Below are positions 35,825 through 44,910 of a stretch of 64,000 bases of DNA, piece after piece. Below the pieces are notes generated by a model. It saw only the letters and a program-made list of their open reading frames with translations. It did no database searches and was not told where the DNA came from. A program made the translations under genes and the position numbers. Numbering within the stretch: the stretch's first letter is position 1; each line of letters begins with the position of its first letter. This stretch comes from Gemmatimonadota bacterium (GTDB taxonomy: Bacteria; Gemmatimonadota; Gemmatimonadetes; Longimicrobiales; Gaopeijiaceae): contig JAJDXM010000024.1 of NCBI GenBank assembly GCA_022823225.1, forward strand, positions 124,001-188,000, given 5' to 3'.

Positions 35825-36463
35825 CTAGTTCGTAGGTGTCGGGCTTTCAGGCGGGCGTTTCCCGGTGGAGACCGAAGCACCTCGCCGCATCAGGACTCTA
35901 GCGGACGTAGTGCCCAAGCTCGTTTCCCCCCGTGCCTCGGGCGACCCGCTCTCGCACATTCCGATCCTAGCGGCTAGTCCAGCCAAGTTCAGGCGGAAAA
36001 AGGTGTCCTCTCCGCCAGAGGGCTCGAACGACAAGATGGCTTCGCTTCCTCCGGTCAGAATGGCCTGCAGTCGCTCTTGCCCCTCCGCGTCGAAGAGCGT
36101 GCGTGCATTGCCGAAACCCGACAGCGTAAAGGCATTGGATCCGAGTCGCTCCGACCGAAACCAAGAAATGTCGGCGATTTCCCCGCCATCAATCCGAGCC
36201 GCACCCGATGCGAGGTCGCTGTGCGACCCGAATAGCCTGACCTGAACGGTTGCCTTCTCGGAGGACTTGTCCCCGCAGAGGACGAACATCGCGAGTTCCA
36301 GGTCCGATTCAGCAGGCTCGATTGCAGTGGCGTACTTCAGGAATTGGACGGGCTCTGCCCGGCCCAACGGGTCCGGCTCCCCCCCGAGCTTGATCCACTC
36401 TTGAGCTTGGGCTGGTTCCAGACAGGTTAGGGCCAGCGTGCCCATGAGAATGGCACGGATCAT
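35825..36463 (-). CDS. Secreted protein of unknown function
   Basis: 212 residues from ATG 36463. Signal peptide ending AQAQ. Mostly beta-rich, two Cys. Start overlaps the small membrane protein stop (ATGA). The tail SPTPTN is low complexity. No family recognised. Confidence 0.6.
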   Translation of the reverse strand: MIRAILMGTLALTCLEPAQAQEWIKLGGEPDPLGRAEPVQFLKYATAIEPAESDLELAMFVLCGDKSSEKATVQVRLFGSHSDLASGAARIDGGEIADISWFRSERLGSNAFTLSGFGNARTLFDAEGQERLQAILTGGSEAILSFEPSGGEDTFFRLNLAGLAARIGMCESGSPEARGETSLGTTSARVLMRRGASVSTGKRPPESPTPTN

Positions 36464-36633
36464 CTGTTGTCCCCCCACCTGCGGTCGATTCGTGATGAGT
36501 CCTGCGTATCGGCTACGGTTTGGTTCTCGGCAAGGAGCTTGCCGAACCAGCGCACCAGCAGCAGAAGGATGATCACCGTGAGAAGCGTGCCGCCGTGTTC
36601 ACGCGAGAGGTACATCCAGTCGCTCATGTCCAT
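36460..36633 (-). CDS. Small single-span membrane protein, copy 2
   Basis: 57 residues from ATG 36633 with GGAGG 7 nt upstream. MDMSDWMYLSREHGG then TLLTVIILLLLVRWFG, closely similar to copy 1 at 30023. ATGA-coupled to the secreted protein gene downstream. Substitutions between copies keep the helix, suggesting selection. Confidence 0.65.
   Translation of the reverse strand: MDMSDWMYLSREHGGTLLTVIILLLLVRWFGKLLAENQTVADTQDSSRIDRRWGDNR
36490..36633. repeat. Long direct repeat, copy 2
   Basis: Matches 30035-30178 in the same orientation at about 85 percent identity. It ends about 300 bp before the intact integrase. Confidence 0.75.
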
Positions 36634-36941
36634 GTTACGGCCTCCGCAGGTGTCGGCCCCTGTTGCCCTCGTGGCGTCACGGCAGACTCGGCAACTTGAA
36701 CGTAATGGGTGCCCCCGCCGGTGGGAAGCTCAGGGAAGTGTGTTCGCGGAGGCTACCTCCCCATGCGGGCCGTCCAGGCGCGTTCCAGCCCGTCGCGCCG
36801 GCGGAGTAGGGGGCGCCCGCCCCGCTGGCCGCGTGTCTCTTGCGGTTCCGGGCCGTCGCCGTCAATGTCCAATCCGGTGTGGGACGGGACGTGGGCGGGT
36901 CGAGACCCCGGTTTTCCCCTTACTGACGAGCAGCAGAGCAG
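36634..36941. other. Region upstream of integrase
   Basis: No gene, tRNA or obvious attachment-site repeat seen. Candidate place for the left element end. Confidence 0.35.
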
Positions 36942-38078
36942 GTGGCGAAGAGACTGACGGCAGCGTTCGTGCGGAGCGCCAAGCCAGGCCGCTACTACGA
37001 CGAGCATGGCCTGATGCTGCGGGTGCTGCCCACGGGCGCCAGGCAATGGGTCTGGCGGGGCACGGTCCGGGGCAAGCGTGTGGACCTGGGGCTTGGCGGG
37101 TTTCCCTACACCAGCTTGGCGGAAGCCAGGGAGACGGCCTTCGAGTACCGGAAGCTGGCCCGGGCCGGTGGTGACCCGCGGGCGGCGCCGGCGGCCGCGC
37201 CCACCTTCGAGGACGCGCTCGAGGAGGTCCTTGCGATCCAGCGGCCGTCGTGGCGGCCGGGCAGCCGGAGCGAGGCCCAATGGCGGGCGTCACTACGCAT
37301 GTACGCGCTTCCGAGGCTCGGCGAGATGCCGGTCGACCAGATCACCACGGCCGACGTGCTGGCCGTGCTGGTGCCGATCTGGAGCACGAAGCGCGAGACG
37401 GCGCGCCGTGTGCGGCAACGGATCGGGGCGGTGATGAAGTGGGCGGTCGCCAACGGCCACCGCGCGGACAATCCCGCCGGCGGCGCGATCGCCGCGGCAT
37501 TGCCGCAGGGCGGCGTGCGGCGGAAGCACTTCCGGGCGCTGCCCCACGCCGAGGTCGCGGCGGCCGTCGAAGCGGTGCGGAAGTCCAGCACCGGGATCTC
37601 AACCAGGCTGGCGCTCGAGTTCCTGGTCCTGACGGCGGTCCGGTCCGGAGAGGTGCGCGGCGCGCGGTGGGACGAGATCGATGTCGGGGCCGCCACATGG
37701 ACGGTTCCGGCCGAGCGCACCAAGTCCGGCCGGGAGCACCGTGTCCCGCTGTCTGGACGGGTGCTCGCCGTGCTACGGAGCGCAGAGGGGATCGGCGACG
37801 GGTCTGGTCTGGTATTCCCGTCGGCGACCGGCGGGGTGATCGCCTCGACCACCTTGGCGAAGGCCGTCCGCGACCTGGGCCTCGACTGCGTGCCGCACGG
37901 GTTCCGGACCAGCTTCCGCGTGTGGTGCGGCGACACGGGGGTCGATCGGGAGGTCGCGGAGGCTGCTCTGGCTCACGTCGTCCGGAACAAGGTGGAGGCG
38001 GCCTACGCGCGCGGGACGCTGTTCGAGCGCCGGCGCGAGGTCATGGAGGCGTGGGCCGTCTACGTCACGGGTGGATGA
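36942..38078 (+). CDS. P4-type tyrosine integrase
   Basis: 378 residues, GTG start with weak Shine-Dalgarno. N-terminal DUF4102-like arm-binding domain (KRLTAAFVRSAKPGRYYDEHGLMLRVLPTGARQWVWR), core-binding domain, and catalytic domain with Arg in AVRSGEVRGARW (about 233), HGFR box (about 319) and Tyr in AAYARG (about 354). Complete set of catalytic residues, so probably active. It integrates or excises the adjacent element. A decayed relative is at 33170. Confidence 0.92.
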   Translation: MAKRLTAAFVRSAKPGRYYDEHGLMLRVLPTGARQWVWRGTVRGKRVDLGLGGFPYTSLAEARETAFEYRKLARAGGDPRAAPAAAPTFEDALEEVLAIQRPSWRPGSRSEAQWRASLRMYALPRLGEMPVDQITTADVLAVLVPIWSTKRETARRVRQRIGAVMKWAVANGHRADNPAGGAIAAALPQGGVRRKHFRALPHAEVAAAVEAVRKSSTGISTRLALEFLVLTAVRSGEVRGARWDEIDVGAATWTVPAERTKSGREHRVPLSGRVLAVLRSAEGIGDGSGLVFPSATGGVIASTTLAKAVRDLGLDCVPHGFRTSFRVWCGDTGVDREVAEAALAHVVRNKVEAAYARGTLFERRREVMEAWAVYVTGG

Positions 38079-38082
38079 AGCC

Positions 38083-38277
38083 ATGATGGGCGAGCGCGAA
38101 TGCAAGCTCGTCGCGGAGTTCATCGAGTCGGAGTATCGACGGATGTTTCCGCGTCCGCCCGAGGAATGGAACACTGAAGAGCAGCGCCACTCGTCGCGGC
38201 TGTCCTGCCGCCCCTGCCGGAGATCACACCGGGCAGTGAGGGCAGCGCGATGGCTGTCAACCCCTCCGCGCGGGTGA
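38083..38277 (+). CDS. Hypothetical small protein
   Basis: 64 residues beginning 4 nt after the integrase stop. First half (ECKLVAEFIESEYRRMFPRPPEEW) is protein-like; the second half is Arg/Ser-rich and may be a frameshifted tail. No family recognised; low confidence. Confidence 0.35.
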   Translation: MMGERECKLVAEFIESEYRRMFPRPPEEWNTEEQRHSSRLSCRPCRRSHRAVRAARWLSTPPRG

Positions 38278-38340
38278 TGTCCACCGCCGTTTTCGCTATG
38301 TTCATGTGCTCGCTTTTTGGTCGATAGAGCAGTAGTGATG

Positions 38341-38381
38341 GGTCGCGGGGGGGTCTTCCGCTTGCTTGCCCTCCCGCGACC
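38341..38381. terminator. GC hairpin after the integrase region
   Basis: Arms GGTCGCGGG and CCCGCGACC, 23-nt loop, no clear U-tract. Possible transcription stop before the replication genes. Confidence 0.4.
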
Positions 38382-38459
38382 ACCCACTACATCGCGGTTC
38401 GGAAGGCCGCACTGGGCCAAAAAGTACCGACCTCAAGGCAAGTGGAAGGGCTCCCAATC

Positions 38460-38960
38460 ATGGGACTCAAGCAGCAATCGCAGACCGAGCACCTAACTCT
38501 ACGCGAAGTGCCACGCTGCCTGGACCGCCACGCGGGCTTTGCCGAAGAACTGCGATCTCTCCCGCCGGACGAGGCCGTACGGCTGATCCGGCTCCAGATA
38601 ATCACGGATCGGATCTTCGATCGCGTGGTGCGGCGAGACGAGCGCGCGCGGTGGCGGGAGCAGTCGGCGCCACCGCCGGGGGGCGATCACTGCCGCCCGC
38701 TGATTTTCCTCGCAGTGCCCGGGCGGCTGGGAGCACGACGGGGCGGGGGCGACGACGACCTCGGAGCCAGCGGCGAGTCGCCATTCTGCCATTGCGTGCG
38801 TGCGGAGGCCATCGGTAAGCAACTGCCGGTGGCCTCTCTCTGTACGTGCCCGCGTGACCCGCTCGCGGCGGAAATCACACCGGGCATCGAGGCGCGGAGA
38901 CGCCCGGTGCGGCGGATGCAAGCGGAGTGGGCCGCGGAGAGGAGGGCATCATGGGACTGA
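38460..38960 (+). CDS. Hypothetical element protein preceding primase
   Basis: 166 residues from ATG 38460. Starts GLKQQSQTEHLTLREVPRCLDRHAGFAEELRSLPPDEAVRLIRL; C-terminal part has scattered Cys. Overlaps the primase-helicase start by 10 nt, so the two are coupled. May assist replication; no family recognised. Confidence 0.5.
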   Translation: MGLKQQSQTEHLTLREVPRCLDRHAGFAEELRSLPPDEAVRLIRLQIITDRIFDRVVRRDERARWREQSAPPPGGDHCRPLIFLAVPGRLGARRGGGDDDLGASGESPFCHCVRAEAIGKQLPVASLCTCPRDPLAAEITPGIEARRRPVRRMQAEWAAERRASWD

Positions 38961-41206
38961 CCACGACAGCCCAAGACTGGCTTGACGCCCTCCACGCGAG
39001 TGGATGGCAAGGCCGAAAGGCGGGCTCCAAGCGCTGGCGAGGGCCGTGCCCGGTCTGTGGCGGCGAGGCCAAGAGTCGCAGGTTCTGGGTCGAGCAGGGA
39101 GATGTCCAGGTGTTGGCAGGCTGCAATAAGGGCTGCGACTTCGAGGCGCTTGCCGAAGCGGTGGGAGCCGTCCCGAACGGCTCGGCACCTGCCCAGCCGA
39201 CGGCGGCCCAACGCGGTGCCGTAGCTGAGACGCAGCGTAGGAATCTGAAGCGCCTGCGGCAGCGATGGGAGGAAGCGATCCCCCTCAAGGACACCCTCCA
39301 CCCCTACCTCGAGGCCAAGGGATTTGACGGCCCGCCGCCCGGGCTACGGACGGACGGCGAGACACTGCTCGTGCCGATGCGCGATTCTGAGCGCCGGGTG
39401 ATGGGCCTCCAGCAGATATGGGGTACCCGCTCCAGGTATCGGAAGCAGTTTCAGAAGGGGAGCCAGCCGAGCGGCACCTACTTCGCCGTGGCGCCCCGAC
39501 AGGATTCCGCCCGAATCTACATCGCCGAGGGCCTCGCCACCGGCCATACCGTCGCGCTTGCGATGCCGGATGCGGCGGTCGTGATCGCTTTCACGGCCGG
39601 CAATCTGGCCTCCGTCGCCAGAACGCTACGGACCAAGTACCCGGACAAAGAGCTGGTCATTGCCGCAGACAACGACCGATGGAAAGACCCCGCCAAGAAC
39701 CCCGGCGTGACGGCGGCGAAGCTCGCCGTGCTAGAGGTGAAGGGCTGCCAGATAGCTATTCCGGACTTCGCGGACCTCAGCGACGTGCAGCCCGGCGAGA
39801 AAGGACCGACCGACTACGACGACCTGCGGATGCGCGAGGGGCTCGACGCCGTGCGGCGGTGGCTGGATCCGGCCATGGCCGATCAGGCCGTCACCGAGCA
39901 GCCGGCCGCAGACGAAGCGGAAGCGGAGCCCGCACCGGCAGAGTCTCCAAATGCCGGCGACGATCAGTCGCTGATCATCATCCCCCGCACATCCGCCGGC
40001 CTGGAAACGGCGTTGAATCACTTCGGGATCTCGCTCCGGTGGAACCTGCGGGGGCGCCGCATGGAGTTCCGCGAGGGTGACGGCGAGTGGGAACCCGAGA
40101 CGGACCGCTATATCGATCACCTGATAGACCGGGTGGCCGACCGCTTCAAGTTCAAGTCCAACAACCCGGAGTCGAGCGGGCTGCAAGCCGCCCGCTTCGG
40201 ACTGCAACGGTTCGGGCAAGCCGTCAACTCCCTCGCCTACACCCGTGAGACCGACACCTTCCTCGACTATCTGGCGGCCCTTCCGGAGTGGGACGGCATC
40301 AAACGGTTGGACTCCCTGCTCAGCGATCTGTTCCACATCCCGGGCGATCGCGAGCTGGCCGCATGGGCCAGCCGGTTCCCATACATGGGCGCCGTCACCC
40401 GGACGCTCCGCCCAGGAAGCCAGTTGGATGAAACGCCGGTCTTGATCGGCGGTCAGGGCATCGGCAAGTCCACCGCTTGCCGTCTCGGTCTCGAGGACCC
40501 CGCATGGTTCGGCGACTGCTTCGACTTCTACGCCACTGTGAAGGAGCAAGCCGAAGCGACCGCCGGATGCGTCATTGTGGAGATCTCCGAAATGGTCGGT
40601 TCGAAGCGTGCCGACATAGTCCGGATCCGTGCAGCCATGACGCGTTTGGACGACGGCCAGCACCGGGCCGCCTACGCTCGGGCCAAGGAACCCGCACCGC
40701 GCCGGTTCGTATTCGTCGGTACTGCGAACGACGATGAGACGCTTCCCAACGACCCGCACGGCAACCGCCGCTTCGTTGCCGTCAGGATCGAGCCCCGGCC
40801 GGATATGCCGGTCGCGGACATTCGCGAGTACCTGATCAAGTACCGGGACCAACTGTGGGCCGAGGCCCTCCACCGGATCAATGCCGGCGAGGAAGCCCGC
40901 TTGCCCGACCGACTGTTCGACAAGCAAGCCGAAGTGAACGAGGACCACCGACACAAAGATCCGTTGGTGGAGGACGCACTCGACATCTGGCTGGCAGAGT
41001 CATACACCGGCCCGTTCAAGCTCGCAGACCTGATCAGGGGCCTCAACCAGTCCAACGACGCGAGCGTGAGCATGAAGCATGACTCGCGCCGTCTCTCGGC
41101 AATGCTCACCAACCGGAAACTCCTCAAGTGCAAGCACTGCACCTGCACCGGGGAACAGCGGACCCGTCGGTGGGCCAAGCCTGCCGACTGTCGGAAACGA
41201 AGCTGA
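38951..41206 (+). CDS. Primase-helicase: zinc finger, Toprim and VapE-like ATPase
   Basis: 751 residues, ATG with GAGGAGGG upstream. CHC2-like zinc finger (C33, C36, C58, C62), Toprim domain with E193 in IAEGLATG and acidic AADND near 240, then a VapE-like superfamily 3-type helicase with Walker A GGQGIGKST near residue 500 and VEISEM as probable Walker B. Such proteins initiate replication of satellite phages, PICI-type islands and plasmids. The C-terminus KLLKCKHCTCTGEQRTRRW is a likely winged-helix tail. Strong sign that the element replicates itself. Confidence 0.87.
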   Translation: MGLTTTAQDWLDALHASGWQGRKAGSKRWRGPCPVCGGEAKSRRFWVEQGDVQVLAGCNKGCDFEALAEAVGAVPNGSAPAQPTAAQRGAVAETQRRNLKRLRQRWEEAIPLKDTLHPYLEAKGFDGPPPGLRTDGETLLVPMRDSERRVMGLQQIWGTRSRYRKQFQKGSQPSGTYFAVAPRQDSARIYIAEGLATGHTVALAMPDAAVVIAFTAGNLASVARTLRTKYPDKELVIAADNDRWKDPAKNPGVTAAKLAVLEVKGCQIAIPDFADLSDVQPGEKGPTDYDDLRMREGLDAVRRWLDPAMADQAVTEQPAADEAEAEPAPAESPNAGDDQSLIIIPRTSAGLETALNHFGISLRWNLRGRRMEFREGDGEWEPETDRYIDHLIDRVADRFKFKSNNPESSGLQAARFGLQRFGQAVNSLAYTRETDTFLDYLAALPEWDGIKRLDSLLSDLFHIPGDRELAAWASRFPYMGAVTRTLRPGSQLDETPVLIGGQGIGKSTACRLGLEDPAWFGDCFDFYATVKEQAEATAGCVIVEISEMVGSKRADIVRIRAAMTRLDDGQHRAAYARAKEPAPRRFVFVGTANDDETLPNDPHGNRRFVAVRIEPRPDMPVADIREYLIKYRDQLWAEALHRINAGEEARLPDRLFDKQAEVNEDHRHKDPLVEDALDIWLAESYTGPFKLADLIRGLNQSNDASVSMKHDSRRLSAMLTNRKLLKCKHCTCTGEQRTRRWAKPADCRKRS

Positions 41207-41209
41207 AAG

Positions 41210-41260
41210 AGTGGGCGGCAAGCGGGCGGCAAGCGGGCGGCAAGTGGGCGGGGTCGGTTT
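41210..41260. repeat. Tandem 11-bp repeat
   Basis: Four consecutive units close to GCGGGCGGCAA directly after the primase-helicase stop. Confidence 0.75.
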
Positions 41261-41663
41261 CGCGGTCACCCCCTACGGGGGTGCGGTGGAAGTGGGCGGG
41301 GTCGGGCGCCATCTCTTAAGGGGGAATGGCTGTTCACGTGAAGAAACGGGTACCCTTAAGGGGAGCCGCCCACCCCGCCCACCCCGCCCACCCCGTTCCA
41401 CTCGCTGCCCCTCCGGGGGCCGATTCAAGGCTTGGTCACGCACACGACGGGAGGCAGCCCGTGACTCTGAACACGACCCTGCCCCCATGGCGATTCGACA
41501 CACCGTGCAACCTGTGAGGCCACAGCACTCCATCCGGAGGCGACACGGGTGGGCCCACCGGGGGCACGGCGAAAAAAGGTTACGGTTCTCGTTTGCGCCC
41601 CGAATCGCGCCCAGACCCCCCCCTCCCCTCCCCGATTCGCACTATAAAGGCCCGTTTTTCACC

Positions 41664-41777
41664 GTCACAGACGTCACAGTGTCACAGGGGGAGGGGGATA
41701 AGGGCTTCGTGGAGGCGCGAAACTGGTGTGACGCTCGGGGGTCTCGAAAAGGGCCTGAACGTCACACACCGTCACAC
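41664..41777. repeat. Iteron-like GTCACA cluster
   Basis: GTCACAG at 41664, 41673 and 41681, GTCACAC at 41761 and 41771, and an inverted copy (GTGTGACG) near 41726. Regular short direct repeats close to a primase-helicase gene fit an initiator-binding origin. Confidence 0.5.
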
Positions 41778-41994
41778 GGCGGGGGTTTCGGCCCTATGTG
41801 TAGGGTTGGGCCGCCTCGCGCTCGTAGGCGCATGCGACGTGGGCGTGCGCGACGTGCGCGCGCGCGAGGTCTCCCCTTTGATTCGGGCCGGATCGGGCGG
41901 CTCGGGGCCGAGCCTGACCGTAACACGGTTCCGAGACGCCCGTCCGTGCCGCTCAGCGCCCTTCTGGCGGGCCGGGATCGTGGGTCTCGCCCCC

Positions 41995-42110
41995 ACCTCG
42001 CCCGCGTGTTGCCCATGCGTGGAGGGTCACCATGGGCCGTGGTCGTGCCCGAGCACCATGGTTCAGGGCGCTGGTGGTCCAGCCGACGTCCAGCCGGGGC
42101 CGTGGGCGGG
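41995..42110. repeat. Dispersed repeat, copy A
   Basis: Contains CCTCGCCCGCGTGT, GGAGGGTCA, GGGCCGTGGTCGTGCCCGAG and GGCGCTGGTGGTCCAGCCGA. Copies B and C follow. Confidence 0.75.
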
Positions 42111-42749
42111 GTGAAGGGGTGGGCATGATGAGAGTAGGTTGACATCGCTCGCTCACCGACCGCTATCGCTCCCGACCCCGACCTCGACGAGGGAGGGGGA
42201 GGGGAGCGGCGGGGTGCCGGGAAGGCGTTCCCGGACCCCCTTGCTCCCTGACGTGGCAAGAAGCCACCTCGGATCCGTCCGAAGAGCCCCCCTGCCCCGG
42301 CGACGCTTTGATGCCGGTAGCAACCGACGGCGACGGCCTCATGGCCCACCAAGGCTTACCACGACCGTGTGTTTGCGGGCCGCGCCACTCCGAATGGTGT
42401 GTTAGTCATAGTAGGGGGTTGGTGGCTTCGTGAAGGTGCGAACAGGAAGAGGCTGGGGATTGGAAACTAGACACCCGGGCGGTTTCGCCCCTTCGTGAAG
42501 GCGGGAGGCTACCCGCACGGCGGATCGAAGGGCGGCTGCGTCCACCGGAAGAGAGTGCCAATTGTCGGCCAGCCAGGCCATGCGCGGCGGCGATTGGCGA
42601 GAATATTACGGTCAGCGCCGAGGGCCTTTTTGGCCCCGAGACCCCCCCAGACCGCCCCCAAACACACTCATGTGGGGTAACTCCCTTCAACTTCTCTAGA
42701 CAGTCATGACAGGGTAAGGGGATGAGGGCTAAGAGTAGGGCCGAAAGGC

Positions 42750-42791
42750 GTCTAGGTAGAGGGTCATTTTCACCTAGACACCGGAAATGAC
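42750..42791. repeat. Interlocking palindromes
   Basis: GTCTAGGT (42750) pairs with ACCTAGAC (42772) and GTCATTT (42763) pairs with AAATGAC (42785), so the two inverted repeats interdigitate. Both cannot form as hairpins at once, suggesting a switch or protein-binding site. Confidence 0.55.
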
Positions 42792-42834
42792 ACCTAGTAC
42801 GGCGATGGGGTTTCACGGCTTCATGTAGGCTTGG

Positions 42835-42864
42835 CTCGCGCGCGCGGGGGCGCGCCTCTTACCG
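42835..42864. repeat. CG-run repeat, copy 1
   Basis: CTCGCGCGCGCG, GGGGCGCGCC and TTACCGG in series; second copy at 43634-43667. Confidence 0.65.
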
Positions 42865-43073
42865 GTAGGTATAGAGTACCGGAGACCCTCTAAACACCGG
42901 AAGGCGGCTCAGGTGGGCCGGATCGGGCCGGATCGGGCCGCAGGAGGGGGTGGATCGACCCGCTTCCCGGCGCACCGGACGGCTCGGGCGGCCCGAGCGA
43001 GCCCGAGGGTGGACGGAGACGCCCGCAGACGCCCGCCGGATGGTCGGTGGGCCGTCTGCCGCCCGTCTGCCGC

Positions 43074-43182
43074 ACCTCGCCCGCGTGTGCCGCTGTGTGG
43101 AGGGTCACGGTGGGCCGTGGTCGTGCCCGAGCCAACCCATGGTCAGGGCGCTGGTGGTCCAGCCGACGTCCAGCCGGGGCGT
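43074..43182. repeat. Dispersed repeat, copy B
   Basis: Closest match to copy A, including GGCGCTGGTGGTCCAGCCGA and GTCCAGCCGGGG. Confidence 0.75.
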
Positions 43183-43633
43183 GTGGGGTGGGGTGGGGGC
43201 AGATGGGGCGCACATCGAGGGTCTGGCGAGGCGCAGCGGGTGGCGGGGCGGCGGGTGGGCCGTCCTCCCTCCGCCAGCTCGGGACGCCCGGGCCGGAGGG
43301 GCGTTCGTTCGCCCTGGGTCGCCCGCTGGCCGCTTCACGACCGGAATACGCGCCGGTTCGTACCCCCTCACGGGGGGCGGGCGTCCGGGCCAATCCGGAC
43401 GCCCGAAACATTACGGTGCCCCCGGAAACGGCCCCTCCACCCCCCCTTCCCCCCTTCCAAAGCATCCCAATGGGGTATATCCCTCTCATTTACCGTTCCA
43501 TCGTCGCCAAGAGAGTACAAAACACCATGGGAAGGGCAGAACGATGGGAACGGTCGGCGCCGATTTGAGCGTACCCGTCGGATGTTGTTCCACCGTACCC
43601 GGATTTGCACACCTCCCCATCGGACGGGGGGCG

Positions 43634-43667
43634 TCTCGCGCGCGCGCAGGGGCGCGCCCCTTACCGG
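43634..43667. repeat. CG-run repeat, copy 2
   Basis: Same series as 42835-42864. Confidence 0.65.
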
Positions 43668-43793
43668 AGTGTATGAGGGTTACCGGAAGGGGCGGGCCGG
43701 ACGGAGGGCGAAACCGTCACCTCGTCCGGCGCATCGGGCCGTTTCGGGGCCGAGCCTGAGCCCGAGTGTGCCCGCATCCGGCTCGTCCTGCCC

Positions 43794-43880
43794 GCCTCGC
43801 CCGCGTGTGCCCATGCGTGGAGGGGTCTCAGGGGGCCGTGGTTGTGCCCGAGCCCTTGGCCCCCCCATGGCCGACCGGCC
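43794..43880. repeat. Dispersed repeat, copy C (partial)
   Basis: Shares the CGCCCGCGTGTGCCCATGCG and GGCCGTGGTTGTGCCCGAGC segments; abuts the stop of the recombinase gene. Confidence 0.6.
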
Positions 43881-43881
43881 C

Positions 43882-44910
43882 TCAATCGGACGACCGCCGG
43901 TAGTACCGAGCCACGGCACCATTCGCCGCGGACTGCCCACGGCTGTAGTGCGCCGGCATCCGTGCTGCCTTCCACCTCCCGACTACCATCAGATCGGTGG
44001 TGGAGGCTCCGGCCTCGACGAGATCGATCGCCATTCCCACTCGCGGCGAGTGCCCCTTGAATTCGCCCTTCAGGCCGGCGGCCTTGGCGGCGGCGGCGAT
44101 GCGGCGGTTGACGGTTTCGCCGGTCTGGATTCCGAAGACGCTCTGCGCGGCGATCGCGGCTTCGTCTTCGTCGTCGGGCCGAATGTCCATGAGCGCGGCG
44201 GCGGCGTCGGATCCGATGAACTGGACGGCCCCGGTCCCTTCCTGATCCGTCTTCGAGCGCCGAATGGTCACGAGTGCGTTGCCGTCGTCGCGGAACTCGA
44301 TGTCGGCCCAGGTCAGCGCGACGGCTTCGGACCTGCGGAGCAGCGCGTCGCGCATCACGGCGATGAGTGCAATGTCCACCTTGCCCCGGCGCTCGGCGGT
44401 CTTCTCGGACTCCCGGGCTCCGCTGCGAAAGACGCGGCGCCGGAGAGCGGTGGCGCGGATCGCGCTGAGGTGCTGGGCGGTGAGCCCGGCCGCCTGGCCT
44501 CGCCCCTGTGGAGTCTCCGAGGCCGCGGCCCTGCGGCCCAGCCCGCGGAGCACGCGGCCAACGCCAGCCGACTGCGTCGGGCTCTCGAAGCCGCGAAGCT
44601 GGTGAACGTGACGGATGCTTGCGCGATCGACTTTCAGTGTGGGGAACGTCCTGCCGTCGTCCGCGCGCTTGGCGAGATAGGCCGCGACGGTCTGCGGGGC
44701 GGCCGGCAAATCCTGATAGCCCTCTTCCTCGCACCACATGGCGAACTGCTTCCACGCCGCTTCGTAGGCGCGGCGGGTCGCAGGGGAGTGGGACTCGACG
44801 GCCGCCGAGACGACGGCTTCGGCGTGCGATTCCTTCAGGTCGGAACCGGCCGAGTCAGCTTGGACGGGCGAGACCGTCGGGTCGGTCGGTCTGTTCGGGG
44901 TCGTGGACAT
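43882..44910 (-). CDS. XerD-like tyrosine recombinase
   Basis: 342 residues from ATG 44910 with GAGAGGAG upstream. Core-binding SAM-like domain (SPATRRAYEAAWKQFAMWCEEEG) and catalytic domain with Arg in LLRRSEAVALTW, Lys in RRSKTDQEG, HSPR box and Tyr in PAHYSRG. Different type from the P4 integrase. Typical for plasmids and cassette-carrying elements, where it resolves dimers or recombines DNA. Downstream of the whole small-gene array. Confidence 0.88.
   Translation of the reverse strand: MSTTPNRPTDPTVSPVQADSAGSDLKESHAEAVVSAAVESHSPATRRAYEAAWKQFAMWCEEEGYQDLPAAPQTVAAYLAKRADDGRTFPTLKVDRASIRHVHQLRGFESPTQSAGVGRVLRGLGRRAAASETPQGRGQAAGLTAQHLSAIRATALRRRVFRSGARESEKTAERRGKVDIALIAVMRDALLRRSEAVALTWADIEFRDDGNALVTIRRSKTDQEGTGAVQFIGSDAAAALMDIRPDDEDEAAIAAQSVFGIQTGETVNRRIAAAAKAAGLKGEFKGHSPRVGMAIDLVEAGASTTDLMVVGRWKAARMPAHYSRGQSAANGAVARYYRRSSD

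Larger units (their letters stand above)
41207..43881. other. Repeat-rich non-coding region, candidate replication origin
   Basis: 2.7 kb between primase-helicase and the second recombinase with no convincing gene. Holds 11-bp tandem repeats, GTCACA iteron-like motifs, a three-copy dispersed repeat, paired CG-runs and interlocking palindromes (listed separately). Confidence 0.55.

Noticed and set aside
41210-41260. CRISPR-like repeats
   Set aside because: Repeats are contiguous 11-mers without spacers and there are no cas genes.
41079-43759. Several open frames across the repeat-rich region
   Set aside because: They cross repeats in different frames and are rich in Arg, Gly and Pro; copies A and B of the repeat do not share a frame.
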